From Sphingopyxis sp. JAI108 (GTDB lineage Bacteria; Pseudomonadota; Alphaproteobacteria; Sphingomonadales; Sphingomonadaceae): a stretch of DNA of 64,000 bases. Under the pieces are notes generated by a model. The model searched no databases. It was not told the DNA's origin and saw only the letters and a list, made by a program, of their open reading frames with translations. The number at the start of each line of letters is the position of its first letter. The stretch's first letter is position 1. The stretch covers positions 156,190 to 220,189 of the forward strand of contig NZ_JACCCJ010000005.1 in assembly GCF_013410105.1 (NCBI RefSeq). Direction: 5' to 3'. The position numbers were made by a program, and so were the translations under genes. Positions 55,384 through 64,000 of the stretch are shown here, in pieces.

Positions 55384-56781
55384 TTACGCCTCCGGCAAGG
55401 CCGGTTCCTGCGTGAGTGCCGAGAGGAAATCATCCGCCCAGCCGATCACGTCGGCGTCGCGGACGATGGCGTAGAGCTTTTCCCAGCGCGCCTTGCGCTC
55501 CGCGAGCGGCATGTGCATCGCGGTCCAGATCGCGCGGGCGACGTCGCCGCCATCGTGCGGATTGACGAGCAACGCGTCGGTGAGTTGCTCGGCCGCGCCC
55601 GCGAAGCGCGAGAGGATCAATACGCCCGGATCGTCGGGGTCCTGTGCCGCGACATATTCCTTGGCGACGAGGTTCATCCCGTCGCGGAGCGGGGTCACGA
55701 GACCGATCTTCGCCGCGCGGTAGAAGCCGAACAATTCGGCGCGGCCGAAACCGCGGTTGACGTATCGGATCGGGACGAGGTCGACGTCCGAGTGCGCGCC
55801 GTTGAACTGGCCGGTCTTCTGCTCGAGCGTCGCGCGGATCCGCTGGTACGAGCGGACGTCCTCGCGCGAAGGCGGCGCGATCTGGACGAAGAGCAGCTCG
55901 TTGACCATGTCGTCATGGCTGGCGAACAGCCGTTCGAGCGCGTCGATCCGTTCGGGAAGCCCCTTGCTGTAGTCGAGCCGATCGACGCCGATCGCGATCG
56001 TGCGCTTGCGGGCGCTGGTGCCGAGCCGCTGCTGTGATCGCCGGGCGATCTCGGTCTCGCCGAGCGCCATGAATTCGGCATGGTCGATGCCGATGGGAAA
56101 GGCGCGCGCAATGGTGCTGTGGTCGCCAATGCGGACGGTGCCGCTATCCTCGTCGACCTCGGCGCCATGTTCCTTTCGGCAATAATGGAGGAAGCTTTCG
56201 AGCCATTCGACCGACTGAAAGCCGATCACGTCATAATGGAGCATCGCGGCGACGAGCCGCTCGTGATGCGGGAGGGATACGAGCAGGCGCGTCGGTGGCC
56301 ACGGGATATGCAGGAACAGGCCGATGCGGTTCGTCACCCCCTGCGCGCGCAGCCGTTCGCCGAGCGGCAGGAAGTGGTAGTCCTGCACCCAGACGACGTC
56401 TTCCTCTTCGATCAGCGGATAGAGGCTGTTCGCGAACTGCTCGTTGACGCGTTCGTAGCCGCGGCCGAATTCATTCTCATATTCGGCCAGATCGATGCGG
56501 TAGTGAAAGAGTGGCCAGAGCGTTCGGTTGGCATAGCCGTTGTAATATTCGTCGACGTCTTGGGGCTCGAGATCGACGGTCGCGGTAGTAAAGCCGTCGA
56601 CCCGCTCCATCGTGAGCTGACCCGTGAAATGTTCGACCTCATTTCCCGACCAGCCGAACCAGATGCCACCGCGCTTGTGCAGCGCCGCGCTCATCGCGAC
56701 CGCAAGACCGCCCTGCGCGCCCGCCGCACCACGCCCCTTGGCGACCGAGACGCGGTTCGAGACGACAATCAGCCGGCTCAT
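55384..56781 (-). CDS. otsA: Trehalose-6-phosphate synthase
   Basis: A 465-residue GT20 glycosyltransferase that makes trehalose 6-phosphate from UDP-glucose and glucose 6-phosphate in the cytosol. It opens with MSRLIVVSNRVSVAKG and has the GGLAVAM loop, WVQDYHFLPLGERLR, FLHIPWP, and GVDRLDYSKGLPERI, all standard for OtsA. ATG 56781 overlaps the stop of the GH15 gene by ATGA. It is the last gene of the otsB-GH15-otsA cassette, which usually serves osmotic and desiccation protection. Confidence 0.95.
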   Translation of the reverse strand: MSRLIVVSNRVSVAKGRGAAGAQGGLAVAMSAALHKRGGIWFGWSGNEVEHFTGQLTMERVDGFTTATVDLEPQDVDEYYNGYANRTLWPLFHYRIDLAEYENEFGRGYERVNEQFANSLYPLIEEEDVVWVQDYHFLPLGERLRAQGVTNRIGLFLHIPWPPTRLLVSLPHHERLVAAMLHYDVIGFQSVEWLESFLHYCRKEHGAEVDEDSGTVRIGDHSTIARAFPIGIDHAEFMALGETEIARRSQQRLGTSARKRTIAIGVDRLDYSKGLPERIDALERLFASHDDMVNELLFVQIAPPSREDVRSYQRIRATLEQKTGQFNGAHSDVDLVPIRYVNRGFGRAELFGFYRAAKIGLVTPLRDGMNLVAKEYVAAQDPDDPGVLILSRFAGAAEQLTDALLVNPHDGGDVARAIWTAMHMPLAERKARWEKLYAIVRDADVIGWADDFLSALTQEPALPEA

Positions 56782-58559
56782 CGCACCGTGTCCCAGCCGC
56801 GCGAGAGCAGCCCGGCGCAATGGATGATGCCGACAAGCGAATAGGTCTGGGGGAAATTGCCCCACAATTCGCCGCTTTCGAAATCGAGATCCTCGGAAAG
56901 CAGGCCCGATGGCGTTCGGTGCGCGAGCATCTTTCCGAACAGCTCGCGCGCTTCCTCGCCCCGACCGCACAGGTGCAGCGCCTCGATCAGCCAGAAGGTA
57001 CAGAAGTTGAACGCGGTCTCGGGGAGGCCAAAATCATCCTCGCTGTCATAGCGCAGCATATGTTCGCCGCGGCGCAGCGCCTTTTCGATCGCGGCGAAGG
57101 TCGCCTGGAAACGGGGATTGTCGGCGCGGATATAGCGCAGCTCGACCATCTGGAGCAGGCTGGCGTCGAGATGGGCATGGCCGAAGGCGGCGCCATAATG
57201 GCCCGCCGCTTCGTCCCATCCCTCGCGCTCGATCGTTTCGCGGATTTTGGCCGCGCGTTCGTTCCAATGGGCTTCGCGGTCGGGTTTGCCGATGCGTGCG
57301 GCGACGTTGCCGAGCCGGTCGCACGCCGCCCAGCTCATCACCGCCGAATAGGTGTGGACGAGCTGCTTGGTACGAAATTCCCACAACCCGGCGTCGGGCT
57401 GGTCGTGCATCGCCCACGCGACTTCGCCGACGCTTTCGAGGCTTTCGAAATCGCGCTCGTCGGCCATGCGGAACAGCCGCTGGTCGAAGAAGCCCTGCAC
57501 CGTCGGCAGCACGATCTGGCCATAGGCGTCGTGCTGGATCTGCTGATAGGCCGCGTTGCCGATCCGTACCGGTCCCATGCCGCGATAACCCGCGAGATGT
57601 TCGGCGACGCCCTCGTCCAGTTCGGCGACGCCCATCACCGAATAGAGCGGCTGGATCTGCCCGCCCGCGGCGCGATCGACGATGTTGCGGAGGTAAGCGA
57701 GATATTTTTCGAGCACGTCGAGCGCGCCGAGCCGGTTCAGTGCCTGAACCGTGTAATAGGCATCGCGGATCCAGCAATAGCGATAGTCCCAGTTGCGCTC
57801 GCTGTGCGGTGCCTCGGGGATCGATGTCGTCAGCGCGGCGACGATCGCGCCGGTTTCCTCGTGCTGGCAGAGCTTGAGCGTGATCGCGGCGCGGATCACC
57901 GCGTCCTGCCAGTCCATCGGCGTCGCGAGCCCGCGCACCCAGCTGCGCCAATATTGGCCGGTCGCTTCCTCCATACCGCGCACCGATTCGCGGACATTGC
58001 CCGTGAAGGGCTCGTCGGGTCCGAGGAAGAAATGGAGGTCGGATTCGACGCGAAAGGCAAGCTCTTGCATGACATAGCCGACCGGCGCGTCGGTGGTGAG
58101 GCGGAGCGGCTGGTTGCCGACGAGATAACGGATATGGTTGGTGCCGCGCGTCGTCGGCGCGCGTTCGGCGCCATGATCGCGCATCGGCGACAGGTTCATG
58201 CGGATGCGCGGACTGCCGGCGACCGGGCGGACGATGCGGGTGTAGGCGACGGGGCGATACATGCGTCCCGAGCGTTCGGCGCGCGGGCAGAAATCGATGA
58301 CGTCGACCGCGCTGCCATCCTCCGCCTCGAGACGCGTTACGAGGATCGGCGTGTTGCGGCTGTAGCGCGGGGTTGCGCGCACCTGCCCTTCGAGCACGAA
58401 ACGCCACACGCCTTCCGCCTGACGCTCGCCGTTCATCAGCGCGCAGAAAACGGGATCGCCGTCGACCCGCGGGACGCACCCCCACACCAGCCCCGCCGCG
58501 CTGTCGATGAGCGCGCTGACCTGGCAATTGCCGATCGGCCAGAGTGACAGGTCGCTCAA
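56778..58559 (-). CDS. GH15 family glucoamylase/trehalase-like protein
   Basis: A 593-residue GH15 enzyme: N-terminal beta-sandwich (LIDSAAGLVWGCVPRVDGDPVFCALM, shown by its hallmark WGCVPR) and an alpha/alpha-barrel with RNWDYRYCWIRDAYYTV, plus a C-terminal DFGLPETAFNFCTFWLIEAL stretch typical of the family's late catalytic region. Start is TTG 58559, overlapping the otsB stop (TTGA); no ATG or GTG fits. It is locked between otsB and otsA by overlaps at both ends. A role in trehalose turnover or in controlling the trehalose pool is therefore more likely than starch breakdown. No signal peptide. Confidence 0.88.
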   Translation of the reverse strand: MSDLSLWPIGNCQVSALIDSAAGLVWGCVPRVDGDPVFCALMNGERQAEGVWRFVLEGQVRATPRYSRNTPILVTRLEAEDGSAVDVIDFCPRAERSGRMYRPVAYTRIVRPVAGSPRIRMNLSPMRDHGAERAPTTRGTNHIRYLVGNQPLRLTTDAPVGYVMQELAFRVESDLHFFLGPDEPFTGNVRESVRGMEEATGQYWRSWVRGLATPMDWQDAVIRAAITLKLCQHEETGAIVAALTTSIPEAPHSERNWDYRYCWIRDAYYTVQALNRLGALDVLEKYLAYLRNIVDRAAGGQIQPLYSVMGVAELDEGVAEHLAGYRGMGPVRIGNAAYQQIQHDAYGQIVLPTVQGFFDQRLFRMADERDFESLESVGEVAWAMHDQPDAGLWEFRTKQLVHTYSAVMSWAACDRLGNVAARIGKPDREAHWNERAAKIRETIEREGWDEAAGHYGAAFGHAHLDASLLQMVELRYIRADNPRFQATFAAIEKALRRGEHMLRYDSEDDFGLPETAFNFCTFWLIEALHLCGRGEEARELFGKMLAHRTPSGLLSEDLDFESGELWGNFPQTYSLVGIIHCAGLLSRGWDTVR

Positions 58560-59287
58560 AGGTCCAGCCAACGATAGACCTCCCGCGGGTCCGCAAGCCT
58601 GTATCGGGCAGCGGTCGGACGCTGTGCGCCGACCAGAATGCCGTGTCCGCCCGCTGCGGCAGCCGCGGCAAAACCGTCTTCGTCGGTGACGTCGTCGCCG
58701 ATGAAAACCGGCATGGCGCCGGCATAGGCGGGCTCGCGCATAAGCCGCGCCACGGCCTGTCCCTTGTTGGCTTGCGCCGGCCCCAGTTCGACCACCATCT
58801 TGCCTCGCCGTACGGCCAGGTCCTCGCGCTCCGCAATGTCGTCCATGACGGTAAAGACGGCTGTCTCGGCGTCTGGTTCCTGCCGGTAATGAATTGCGAT
58901 GCCGTGCGGCTTGGTTTCGACCAGCAGACCGGGCCACTGCGCCGCGAGCGTCGCGATCGCCGCCGTTGCCTTTCTCGCAAGCGGGGCGGTCGGAGGGGCG
59001 GCTTCACCCTGTTCGGCCCCGTGCGAACCCACGATCATGATCGAACCCTGCCCGAGATGCTCGCCGATGTCCGCAAGCGACCGTCCGGTGACCAGCGCGA
59101 GGCGGCCATCCACGCGCGCCTTGAGATCTTCCAGCCGCCGCACGAGGTCGTCGGGGATCAGGATGGCGTCGGGGGTTTCCGCGATTTCAACGAGCGTGCC
59201 GTCAAAATCGAGGAAGAGCGCCACCGGCTGTCGCGCTGCCCATTCCGAAAGCCGTGGGGGAGGAGGGAGGCTGTCCCTTTTGTGCAT
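58556..59287 (-). CDS. otsB: Trehalose-6-phosphate phosphatase
   Basis: A 243-residue HAD-superfamily phosphatase that releases trehalose from trehalose 6-phosphate. The nucleophile motif FLDFDGTLVEIAETPD and the late FIGDDVTDEDGF motif are clear. Start ATG 59287 (MHKRDSL) is the usual short leader of OtsB; longer frames upstream are not supported. First gene of the otsB-GH15-otsA unit, with a 4-bp overlap into GH15. No operator of the sulfatase type is seen upstream. Confidence 0.94.
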   Translation of the reverse strand: MHKRDSLPPPPRLSEWAARQPVALFLDFDGTLVEIAETPDAILIPDDLVRRLEDLKARVDGRLALVTGRSLADIGEHLGQGSIMIVGSHGAEQGEAAPPTAPLARKATAAIATLAAQWPGLLVETKPHGIAIHYRQEPDAETAVFTVMDDIAEREDLAVRRGKMVVELGPAQANKGQAVARLMREPAYAGAMPVFIGDDVTDEDGFAAAAAAGGHGILVGAQRPTAARYRLADPREVYRWLDL

Positions 59288-59527
59288 CGCAGCAAGGCTA
59301 GAGGCGCGGAACGCGAGGGTCAACCGCCGACCGGTAGGCCCCGCCGGCGGGGCGAACGCTCTCACTCTCACCCCGCACGTTCATTGGCGGTCGCGATCGG
59401 GGGGAACGGCATGAAACCGAGGACGCTCCGTCGGCTCGCCGTGTCCATTGCACGGCCGGACAACATGCGATTTGGCGTGAGGCCGCGCCATGCGGCACGG
59501 GACATTGCTTTTCGACAGGAGCTTCTC

Positions 59528-60076
59528 ATGCCCAAATCTTCCGGCGCTCTTGCCGCGCTATGCCTGATCGGTGCGGCGCTGTCCGCTGTCCCCGCCGTGC
59601 AAGCGCAAGAGGCGGCGTCGTCCGCTTCGCTGACCCCCGGGACCAAAGTCTATGACCAGGCCGGCGAAGAGATCGGCCAGATCGTCAAGGTGGAAGGCGA
59701 CAAGGTTGCGGTTGCAGTCAACGGCAGCGGGCTGGTGGTATCGAAAAGCGCCTTTCTGATGACCAAAAAGGGTCCGGCGCTAAAGGCGCCGAAGGCGAAG
59801 ATTTTCGCGGTTCTGAAAGAGGCGGAGGCCGATGCGGCGGCGGTCGACGGGGCATTGAAACCGGGGGCCGAGGTGCGCAGCGCCGATGGCACGGCCGTGC
59901 TGGGCAAGGTCAAGGCGATGGCACGGCAAGGCGCGGTGCTCGCCACCCGCGAAGGCAATATCACGATGCCGCGTGCCGCGTTCTTCCTGTCTGACAAGGG
60001 GCTGGCCGTGAAGGTTACCGAGAAACAGTTCGTCGCGGGCGTTAAGGCGGCGCGCGCGCAGAAGAAGGGCAGCTGA
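59528..60076 (+). CDS. Exported small protein with two PRC-barrel-like repeats, unknown function
   Basis: A 182-residue exported protein (signal peptide MPKSSGALAALCLIGAALSAVPAVQA). The mature part holds two similar units of about 55-60 residues: LTPGTKVYDQAGEEIGQIVKV...KSAFLMTKKG and LKPGAEVRSADGTAVLGKVKA...RAAFFLSDKG. The pattern (PG.KV.D..G..IG.V) resembles PRC-barrel/SH3-like beta-barrels. AGGAG lies 7 nt before ATG 59528. Not linked to a neighbour by operon; function not recognised. Confidence 0.75.
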   Translation: MPKSSGALAALCLIGAALSAVPAVQAQEAASSASLTPGTKVYDQAGEEIGQIVKVEGDKVAVAVNGSGLVVSKSAFLMTKKGPALKAPKAKIFAVLKEAEADAAAVDGALKPGAEVRSADGTAVLGKVKAMARQGAVLATREGNITMPRAAFFLSDKGLAVKVTEKQFVAGVKAARAQKKGS

Positions 60077-60174
60077 GCCGCCCGGCCCGAAAGCCGCCAG
60101 CCCGCGTAACGAACATGGGCTGTTCACCATCACCAAGGACGTGTGGCAAACCGAGATCGTCGGCCAACCGCACG

Positions 60175-61887
60175 TCACCGTTCGATCGAGGTAATCGTCG
60201 CTCTCGTGAAACGGAGATCGCGCACTCGCTGGTTTGGCTGCGTCAGCACGAAGTTGGTGACCTTGTCGCCGGTTCGCCCGAACCGAATGGAATAATCCTC
60301 CTGACGCCAAAGGAAGATGTCGCGCGCCTCGGCACGCAGTTCGGCCTCGCCGCGCGGGTAGCGTAGCCAGAGCTTTCCGTCGCGCTGGCTGACGCGATAG
60401 AGCACGCCGAGTTCCGGCGACCAGTAATCGCCGGCAAGCGCGCTGGCATCGGACAGATCCGTCGGCGGCGGCGCAACCGCTTCCGGCACCCGGCGCGCGA
60501 CAAATTCATCGCCGTCGTCATTGTGGATGATGACCCGCTGCGAGGGGCCTCCTCCGGGCGGCGGTAAAAAACGCGCGCGAAAATCGCTTTGCGGGGAAAA
60601 GAAATCCGTCGGCGAGAATGCCGTCAGTTGGGCTGCTGGACCGACGAAATCCTCGCGGCGGAATATATATCGCCGGCCTGGCGCGCGAAGGGTTGTGCCG
60701 GTGGCGACCGCATAGGTCCCTGTATAGCGATCGATCAGGTGCAGGGGTGGGGCGATCGCTTCCGGCTTCGGGGGCGAAGAAGGAAATTCGCCTTTGAGAT
60801 AAATGTCCGCCACTTTGAACGCCAGCGACGGCGGATCGCTGTCGTCTGCGTTGGCCAGAATGATGATGGTCAGATTCTGGGTCGGGAAACGAAGGATTTC
60901 GGTCTTGTAGCCCCAGTTGTGGCCGCTGTGCTCTATGAACGGAAGGCCGCGATAATGCTCGCGGTGGAGACCGGAGGCGTAAGTAATCGGCGTGCCGTCG
61001 CCGAGCGTGCCGGTCCTCAGCATGGCCGCGATCAAGGCGGGGTCGCCAACCGCTTCCGGGTCATCGAAATTGGCCAGCCATATGGCCAGATCGCCGACCG
61101 TCGAGCTGATGCCCGATGCGCCAAGAAGGGCGTCCGGCGTCTGGCGCGGTGTGTACCGGTCTTTTTCTCTGCCATACCCCGAGGCGCGGCGAGGAATGAT
61201 CTGGATGGGGTCCTGCGAAGCTCTGGTCGCGGTCATGCCGAGCGGCTGAAAGATTCGCCGTTCCCAAAACTGCGCGAGCGACATGCCGGAGGCACGCTCG
61301 ATGACCAGCCCAAGCAGCAAATAGTTGGAATTGTTATAGCGGTACTCCGTGCCCGGCCGGAAATTCAGATCCTGCTGGCGCCACAGGAGATCGAGCGCCT
61401 GCTGCCGGGATACGGCGTCCTCCGGACCATATCCCTGCAAATCCAGAAGGCTCGTCGCATCGCGGAGGCCGCTGCTATGGTGGATCAGCATCTCCAGCGT
61501 GATGGTTTCGCCAAAGTCGGGCAATTCGGGGACATGCTTTCGTACGTCATCGACGAGCGAGAGTTTGCCGTCGCCCGCCAGCAGGTGAATCGCGAACGCG
61601 GTAAACTGCTTGGAATTGGAAGCCAGCGGGTAAACTATGTCGGGACCATTTGGGACCGACAATTCGACGTTGGCCATGCCGAAGCCTCGAGCATAGACCG
61701 TCTTTCCGTCCCGCAGGATCGCCACGGTCATCCCTGGCGTATCGGTGTGATCCCAAGGCTCAAAGAGCTTGTCGACGAGTTCCGGTCGCGGCTCTGCTCG
61801 CGCCGCGCCAATCATGCCAGCGGCACAAGCTATCGCAATCAGCATGGCCGAGGCGATTCGCAGAACAATGGATGGCGCGTCGATCAA
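60175..61887 (-). CDS. Periplasmic serine hydrolase, class C beta-lactamase-like
   Basis: A 570-residue serine hydrolase of the AmpC/esterase/DD-peptidase fold with a signal peptide. The catalytic set is visible: S90-N-S-K93, Y184-N-N186 and an HSG triad in IEHSGHNWG. A long C-terminal beta-rich region (about 380-570) follows, as in D-aminopeptidase- or esterase-type members. Initiation is probably TTG 61887, because the arginine-containing leader looks complete; ATG 61845 is the alternative. Peptidase, esterase or D-amino-acid amidase are all possible. GC and codon use look somewhat less extreme than in the main locus. Confidence 0.8.
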   Translation of the reverse strand: MIDAPSIVLRIASAMLIAIACAAGMIGAARAEPRPELVDKLFEPWDHTDTPGMTVAILRDGKTVYARGFGMANVELSVPNGPDIVYPLASNSKQFTAFAIHLLAGDGKLSLVDDVRKHVPELPDFGETITLEMLIHHSSGLRDATSLLDLQGYGPEDAVSRQQALDLLWRQQDLNFRPGTEYRYNNSNYLLLGLVIERASGMSLAQFWERRIFQPLGMTATRASQDPIQIIPRRASGYGREKDRYTPRQTPDALLGASGISSTVGDLAIWLANFDDPEAVGDPALIAAMLRTGTLGDGTPITYASGLHREHYRGLPFIEHSGHNWGYKTEILRFPTQNLTIIILANADDSDPPSLAFKVADIYLKGEFPSSPPKPEAIAPPLHLIDRYTGTYAVATGTTLRAPGRRYIFRREDFVGPAAQLTAFSPTDFFSPQSDFRARFLPPPGGGPSQRVIIHNDDGDEFVARRVPEAVAPPPTDLSDASALAGDYWSPELGVLYRVSQRDGKLWLRYPRGEAELRAEARDIFLWRQEDYSIRFGRTGDKVTNFVLTQPNQRVRDLRFTRATITSIER

Positions 61888-61988
61888 CTGGGGCTTCTAT
61901 CAAAGGACAGGGCTATCCCAGCTGTGTTATCACTACACTACACTAATGGCAATGTGATGGTGTTTGAAGCAAATGCCACCCGTTCTCG

Positions 61989-63557
61989 TCAGCGGTTTGA
62001 AGGCGGTATTTCCCACTTCCGCAAAGGGGGGAGTTTGGTCGCATTCAATCTATCGCGAGAAATTTGGCGCAGGGCGGTGAAACGCGCAATCTCGGCTTGA
62101 AGGCGGCGCACTACGTCCGGATGATCGGCTGCGATGTCCCGTCGCTCGGACGGATCCGCGACGATGTCATAAAGTTGGTTCCCGACCAGCTTCCACCGGC
62201 CCGAGAGGACCGCGGGAGCCCGTCCCGCGAGCGCGTCCGGCGCGCGCGAAAAACGCTCGCCATAAGCGGGGGCCTCCCGATAATCCTCGCCGAGAAACAG
62301 GGTTCGATTCGATACGACCTTCCCGCTCGACAAATTCTTGCTGATATCTGCGCCATCGACTTTTCGGGCCGGCTTGGTTCCGGCGAGCGCAGCGAACGTA
62401 GGCATGATGTCGACGTAGGACAGCGATCCCACCGACGCACGCGGACGAGGCCGCAGATGCGCTGGCCAGGCGATGGCCGCCGCCACGCGAACGCCGCCGT
62501 CATAATGCTGGGTCTTATAGCCGCGCAACACGCCGTTATCGGCCGCGGGATCGCGCGCACCGTCGCGACCGGGCCCGCCGTTGTCGCTGGTGAACAGGAT
62601 GACGGTGTTGTCGAGCTGGCCGATTCGGCGCAATTCGTCCAGAATCGTCCCGATCCCTCGATCCATTGCCCGGATCATGGCGATTGCGGTCTGTCGACGC
62701 GTGTTGCCCCGGCCGGCCAAACCAAAGCCGGCCCCTTCCGCGCCATCCTCGCGCTCGCCGAATCTGGGTTTCGTGGGATCGAAACCGGCCGCGGCGAGGT
62801 CTTCGGGTTTTGCCTGCAGCGGCCCGTGCGGCGCATTATATGCCAGCCATATCATCCAGGGTTTCCCATCCCCGTGTGCGCCGCGGATGACACGAACCGC
62901 TTCCTCGCTGAGCAGGTCGGTCGAATATCCCTTGTCCGATGAGGGCGCGCGGTCGCGATGCCAATCGACCTCCCCCTCTCGCTTGTGAGTAAAATAATCG
63001 ATCGCGCCGTTGTAATGGCCGTAAAAGCTGGTGAAACCGAAGTTCAGCGGATGATATTGCGGCTTGCGGTGGCCAAGATGCCATTTGCCGATAAAGGCGC
63101 GGCGACCGTAACCCGCGCGGGCCAGCATCGCAGCGATCGTTTCCTCTTGCGGATCAAGGCCGAAATCGCTTCCCGGCGTTATCGTGTCGCCCATGATGCC
63201 AAAGCGATGGGGATAGCGTCCGGTCAGCAAGCCCGCCCGGGATGGCGAGCACAAGGCCGACACGTAGAAGTGATCGAGCACCATGCCCGATTGCGCGATG
63301 GCGTCGATATTGGGCGTGCGGAACTGCGCCCCGTTAAATCCGACATCGGCAAAACCCAAATCGTCGGCGACGATCACCAGGAAGTTCGGCCGCGCGTTTT
63401 GCCGTGCTTCGGTGGACTGGCCCACTTGCTTTGCGCTTTTGAGGCTGGTGTCCATCGCGCCACTCTGAGCCGCGGTACATGCAGCCATGGACAATCCCGC
63501 TGCCAAGGCCGTCACGCCGCGAACAAGCTTGAAGATAATTGCGGGACCCATGGTCAT
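61989..63557 (-). CDS. Type I sulfatase, CSPSR (outlying)
   Basis: Sulfatase (522 aa) with a lipoprotein-type leader (cysteine at residue 27, LSMAAC), RPNFLVIVADDLGFADVG, formylglycine site C103-S-P-S-R, GKWHLGHRKPQYHPL and TSDNGG. ATG 63557 and ATG 63551 are both possible; a GA-rich ribosome site fits either. The sequence is unlike the other eight. It lies 6.6 kb beyond the main locus, after the trehalose genes. It has a weaker copy of the regulon site upstream and depends on an FGE elsewhere in the cell or on the one at 39976. Confidence 0.9.
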   Translation of the reverse strand: MTMGPAIIFKLVRGVTALAAGLSMAACTAAQSGAMDTSLKSAKQVGQSTEARQNARPNFLVIVADDLGFADVGFNGAQFRTPNIDAIAQSGMVLDHFYVSALCSPSRAGLLTGRYPHRFGIMGDTITPGSDFGLDPQEETIAAMLARAGYGRRAFIGKWHLGHRKPQYHPLNFGFTSFYGHYNGAIDYFTHKREGEVDWHRDRAPSSDKGYSTDLLSEEAVRVIRGAHGDGKPWMIWLAYNAPHGPLQAKPEDLAAAGFDPTKPRFGEREDGAEGAGFGLAGRGNTRRQTAIAMIRAMDRGIGTILDELRRIGQLDNTVILFTSDNGGPGRDGARDPAADNGVLRGYKTQHYDGGVRVAAAIAWPAHLRPRPRASVGSLSYVDIMPTFAALAGTKPARKVDGADISKNLSSGKVVSNRTLFLGEDYREAPAYGERFSRAPDALAGRAPAVLSGRWKLVGNQLYDIVADPSERRDIAADHPDVVRRLQAEIARFTALRQISRDRLNATKLPPLRKWEIPPSNR

Positions 63558-63605
63558 GCCTCCCTCTCCATTCGATATTTGGAGTTCGCTGTAATCGAAG
63601 ACAAA

Positions 63606-63621
63606 CCCTAATAAATCATAT
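63606..63621 (-). promoter_or_regulatory. Possible weak regulon operator before the outlying sulfatase
   Basis: Minus strand ATATGATTTATTAGGG; one base off the GATAWAT core, flanks as at 53587. Lies about 50 bp before the sulfatase start. Confidence 0.35.
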
Positions 63622-63916
63622 TTATAACTTAATATAAAAATGTCAACGCCTTGGCCGAAACTGCTCCAGCGCGGACGGCGACGGGGACAGGATCGCGGAC
63701 GACCATCGCGATGGCTCGGCTAATCCATACCCCGCACGACATTCCTCATGGCAGCAACGGCATCGTTGAAATTGAACGATGCATGTCGTTGCAAGAAGCC
63801 GTTCGCCTGTGCATTCCGATCACCGAATTATCTGCCGAATAGGATTGAGGCGGAACGGAAGGTCTGCTTTTTTGCGTGCGCATTCCCGATTCCGGACCGT
63901 CAGCTATCGTTGAGAG

Positions 63917-63942
63917 TTTCGGACGCCGATAGGCGTCGGAAA
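63917..63942. repeat. Imperfect inverted repeat (hairpin)
   Basis: An 11-bp stem with one mismatch (63917-63927 with 63932-63942) around a GATA loop. No T run follows, so it is not a standard terminator. Confidence 0.4.
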
Positions 63943-64000
63943 GTCTTCGATGCCCGAACCGCGGGGGTCATAGGCTGAGAGCTATGGGGAAAGCGGTTTT

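Larger units (their letters stand above)
63558..64000 (+). other. Gene-free stretch, AT-rich then ordinary
   Basis: No supported gene. Bases 63600-63645 are strongly AT-rich and should hold the promoter of the outlying sulfatase. Short frames further right lack a ribosome site or codon bias. An ATG at 63984 could begin a gene that runs off the window; too little is visible to judge. Confidence 0.5.

Noticed and set aside
63651..63842. Short open frame of 63 codons near the right end
   Set aside because: No ribosome site, no recognisable motif, weak codon bias, and it begins in the AT-rich promoter region.
1..64000. CRISPR arrays, tRNA/rRNA genes, insertion sequences, prophage
   Set aside because: No regular spaced repeats, cloverleaf sequences, transposase or phage-like proteins were seen by eye; a computed search would be stronger.

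Overview
The window looks like a chromosomal segment of an alphaproteobacterium of the Sphingomonadales (Sphingopyxis/Sphingomonas-like). The reasons are very high GC with strong third-position bias, many large TonB-dependent receptors with no SusD partner, and IlvD/Edd-type sugar-acid dehydration. Nine exported type I sulfatases, one formylglycine-generating enzyme and a full D-galactose oxidation route point to a bacterium that eats sulfated, galactose-rich (probably marine algal) polysaccharide. The species and exact substrate are inferences.

Region 1 (1-1013) is the 3' end of a GH97 glycosidase. Region 2 (1016-11639, all minus strand) is a D-amino-acid cluster. It reads DgcN-like D-glutamate N-acetyltransferase, DgcA-like enolase-superfamily racemase, two exported D-aminoacylase-family deacylases flanking a TonB receptor, a LysR regulator, and an SLC1-type acidic amino-acid symporter. 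The suggested flow is outer-membrane uptake of N-acyl-D-amino acids, periplasmic deacylation, symport, then cytoplasmic N-acetylation and racemisation to N-acetyl-L-glutamate.

Region 3 (11816-55354) is a large polysaccharide-utilisation locus. It holds eight sulfatases, three TonB receptors, one cytosolic FGE, GH43 proteins (one with two propellers), a GH5-like hydrolase, a GH2 enzyme, and two paralogous clan-GH-A-like exported proteins (18020-19144, 20810-21931) that I cannot place in a family. At its core is the De Ley-Doudoroff galactose route: mutarotase, galactose 1-dehydrogenase, lactonase, galactonate dehydratase, DgoK and DgoA, with an SSS sugar symporter and an MFS organic-acid-type carrier. 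Two GntR/FadR-type paralogs share the same DNA-recognition helix. A GATAWAT-centred site recurs in almost every promoter region of the locus and overlaps the putative -10 boxes, so the locus looks like one regulon.

Region 4 (55384-64000) has a tightly overlapping otsB-GH15-otsA trehalose cassette, a small exported repeat protein, a periplasmic class-C beta-lactamase-like hydrolase, and a ninth sulfatase with a weaker copy of the regulon site upstream. No tRNA, rRNA, CRISPR array, insertion sequence or prophage was recognised. The only gene-free stretch above 300 bases is 63558-64000.
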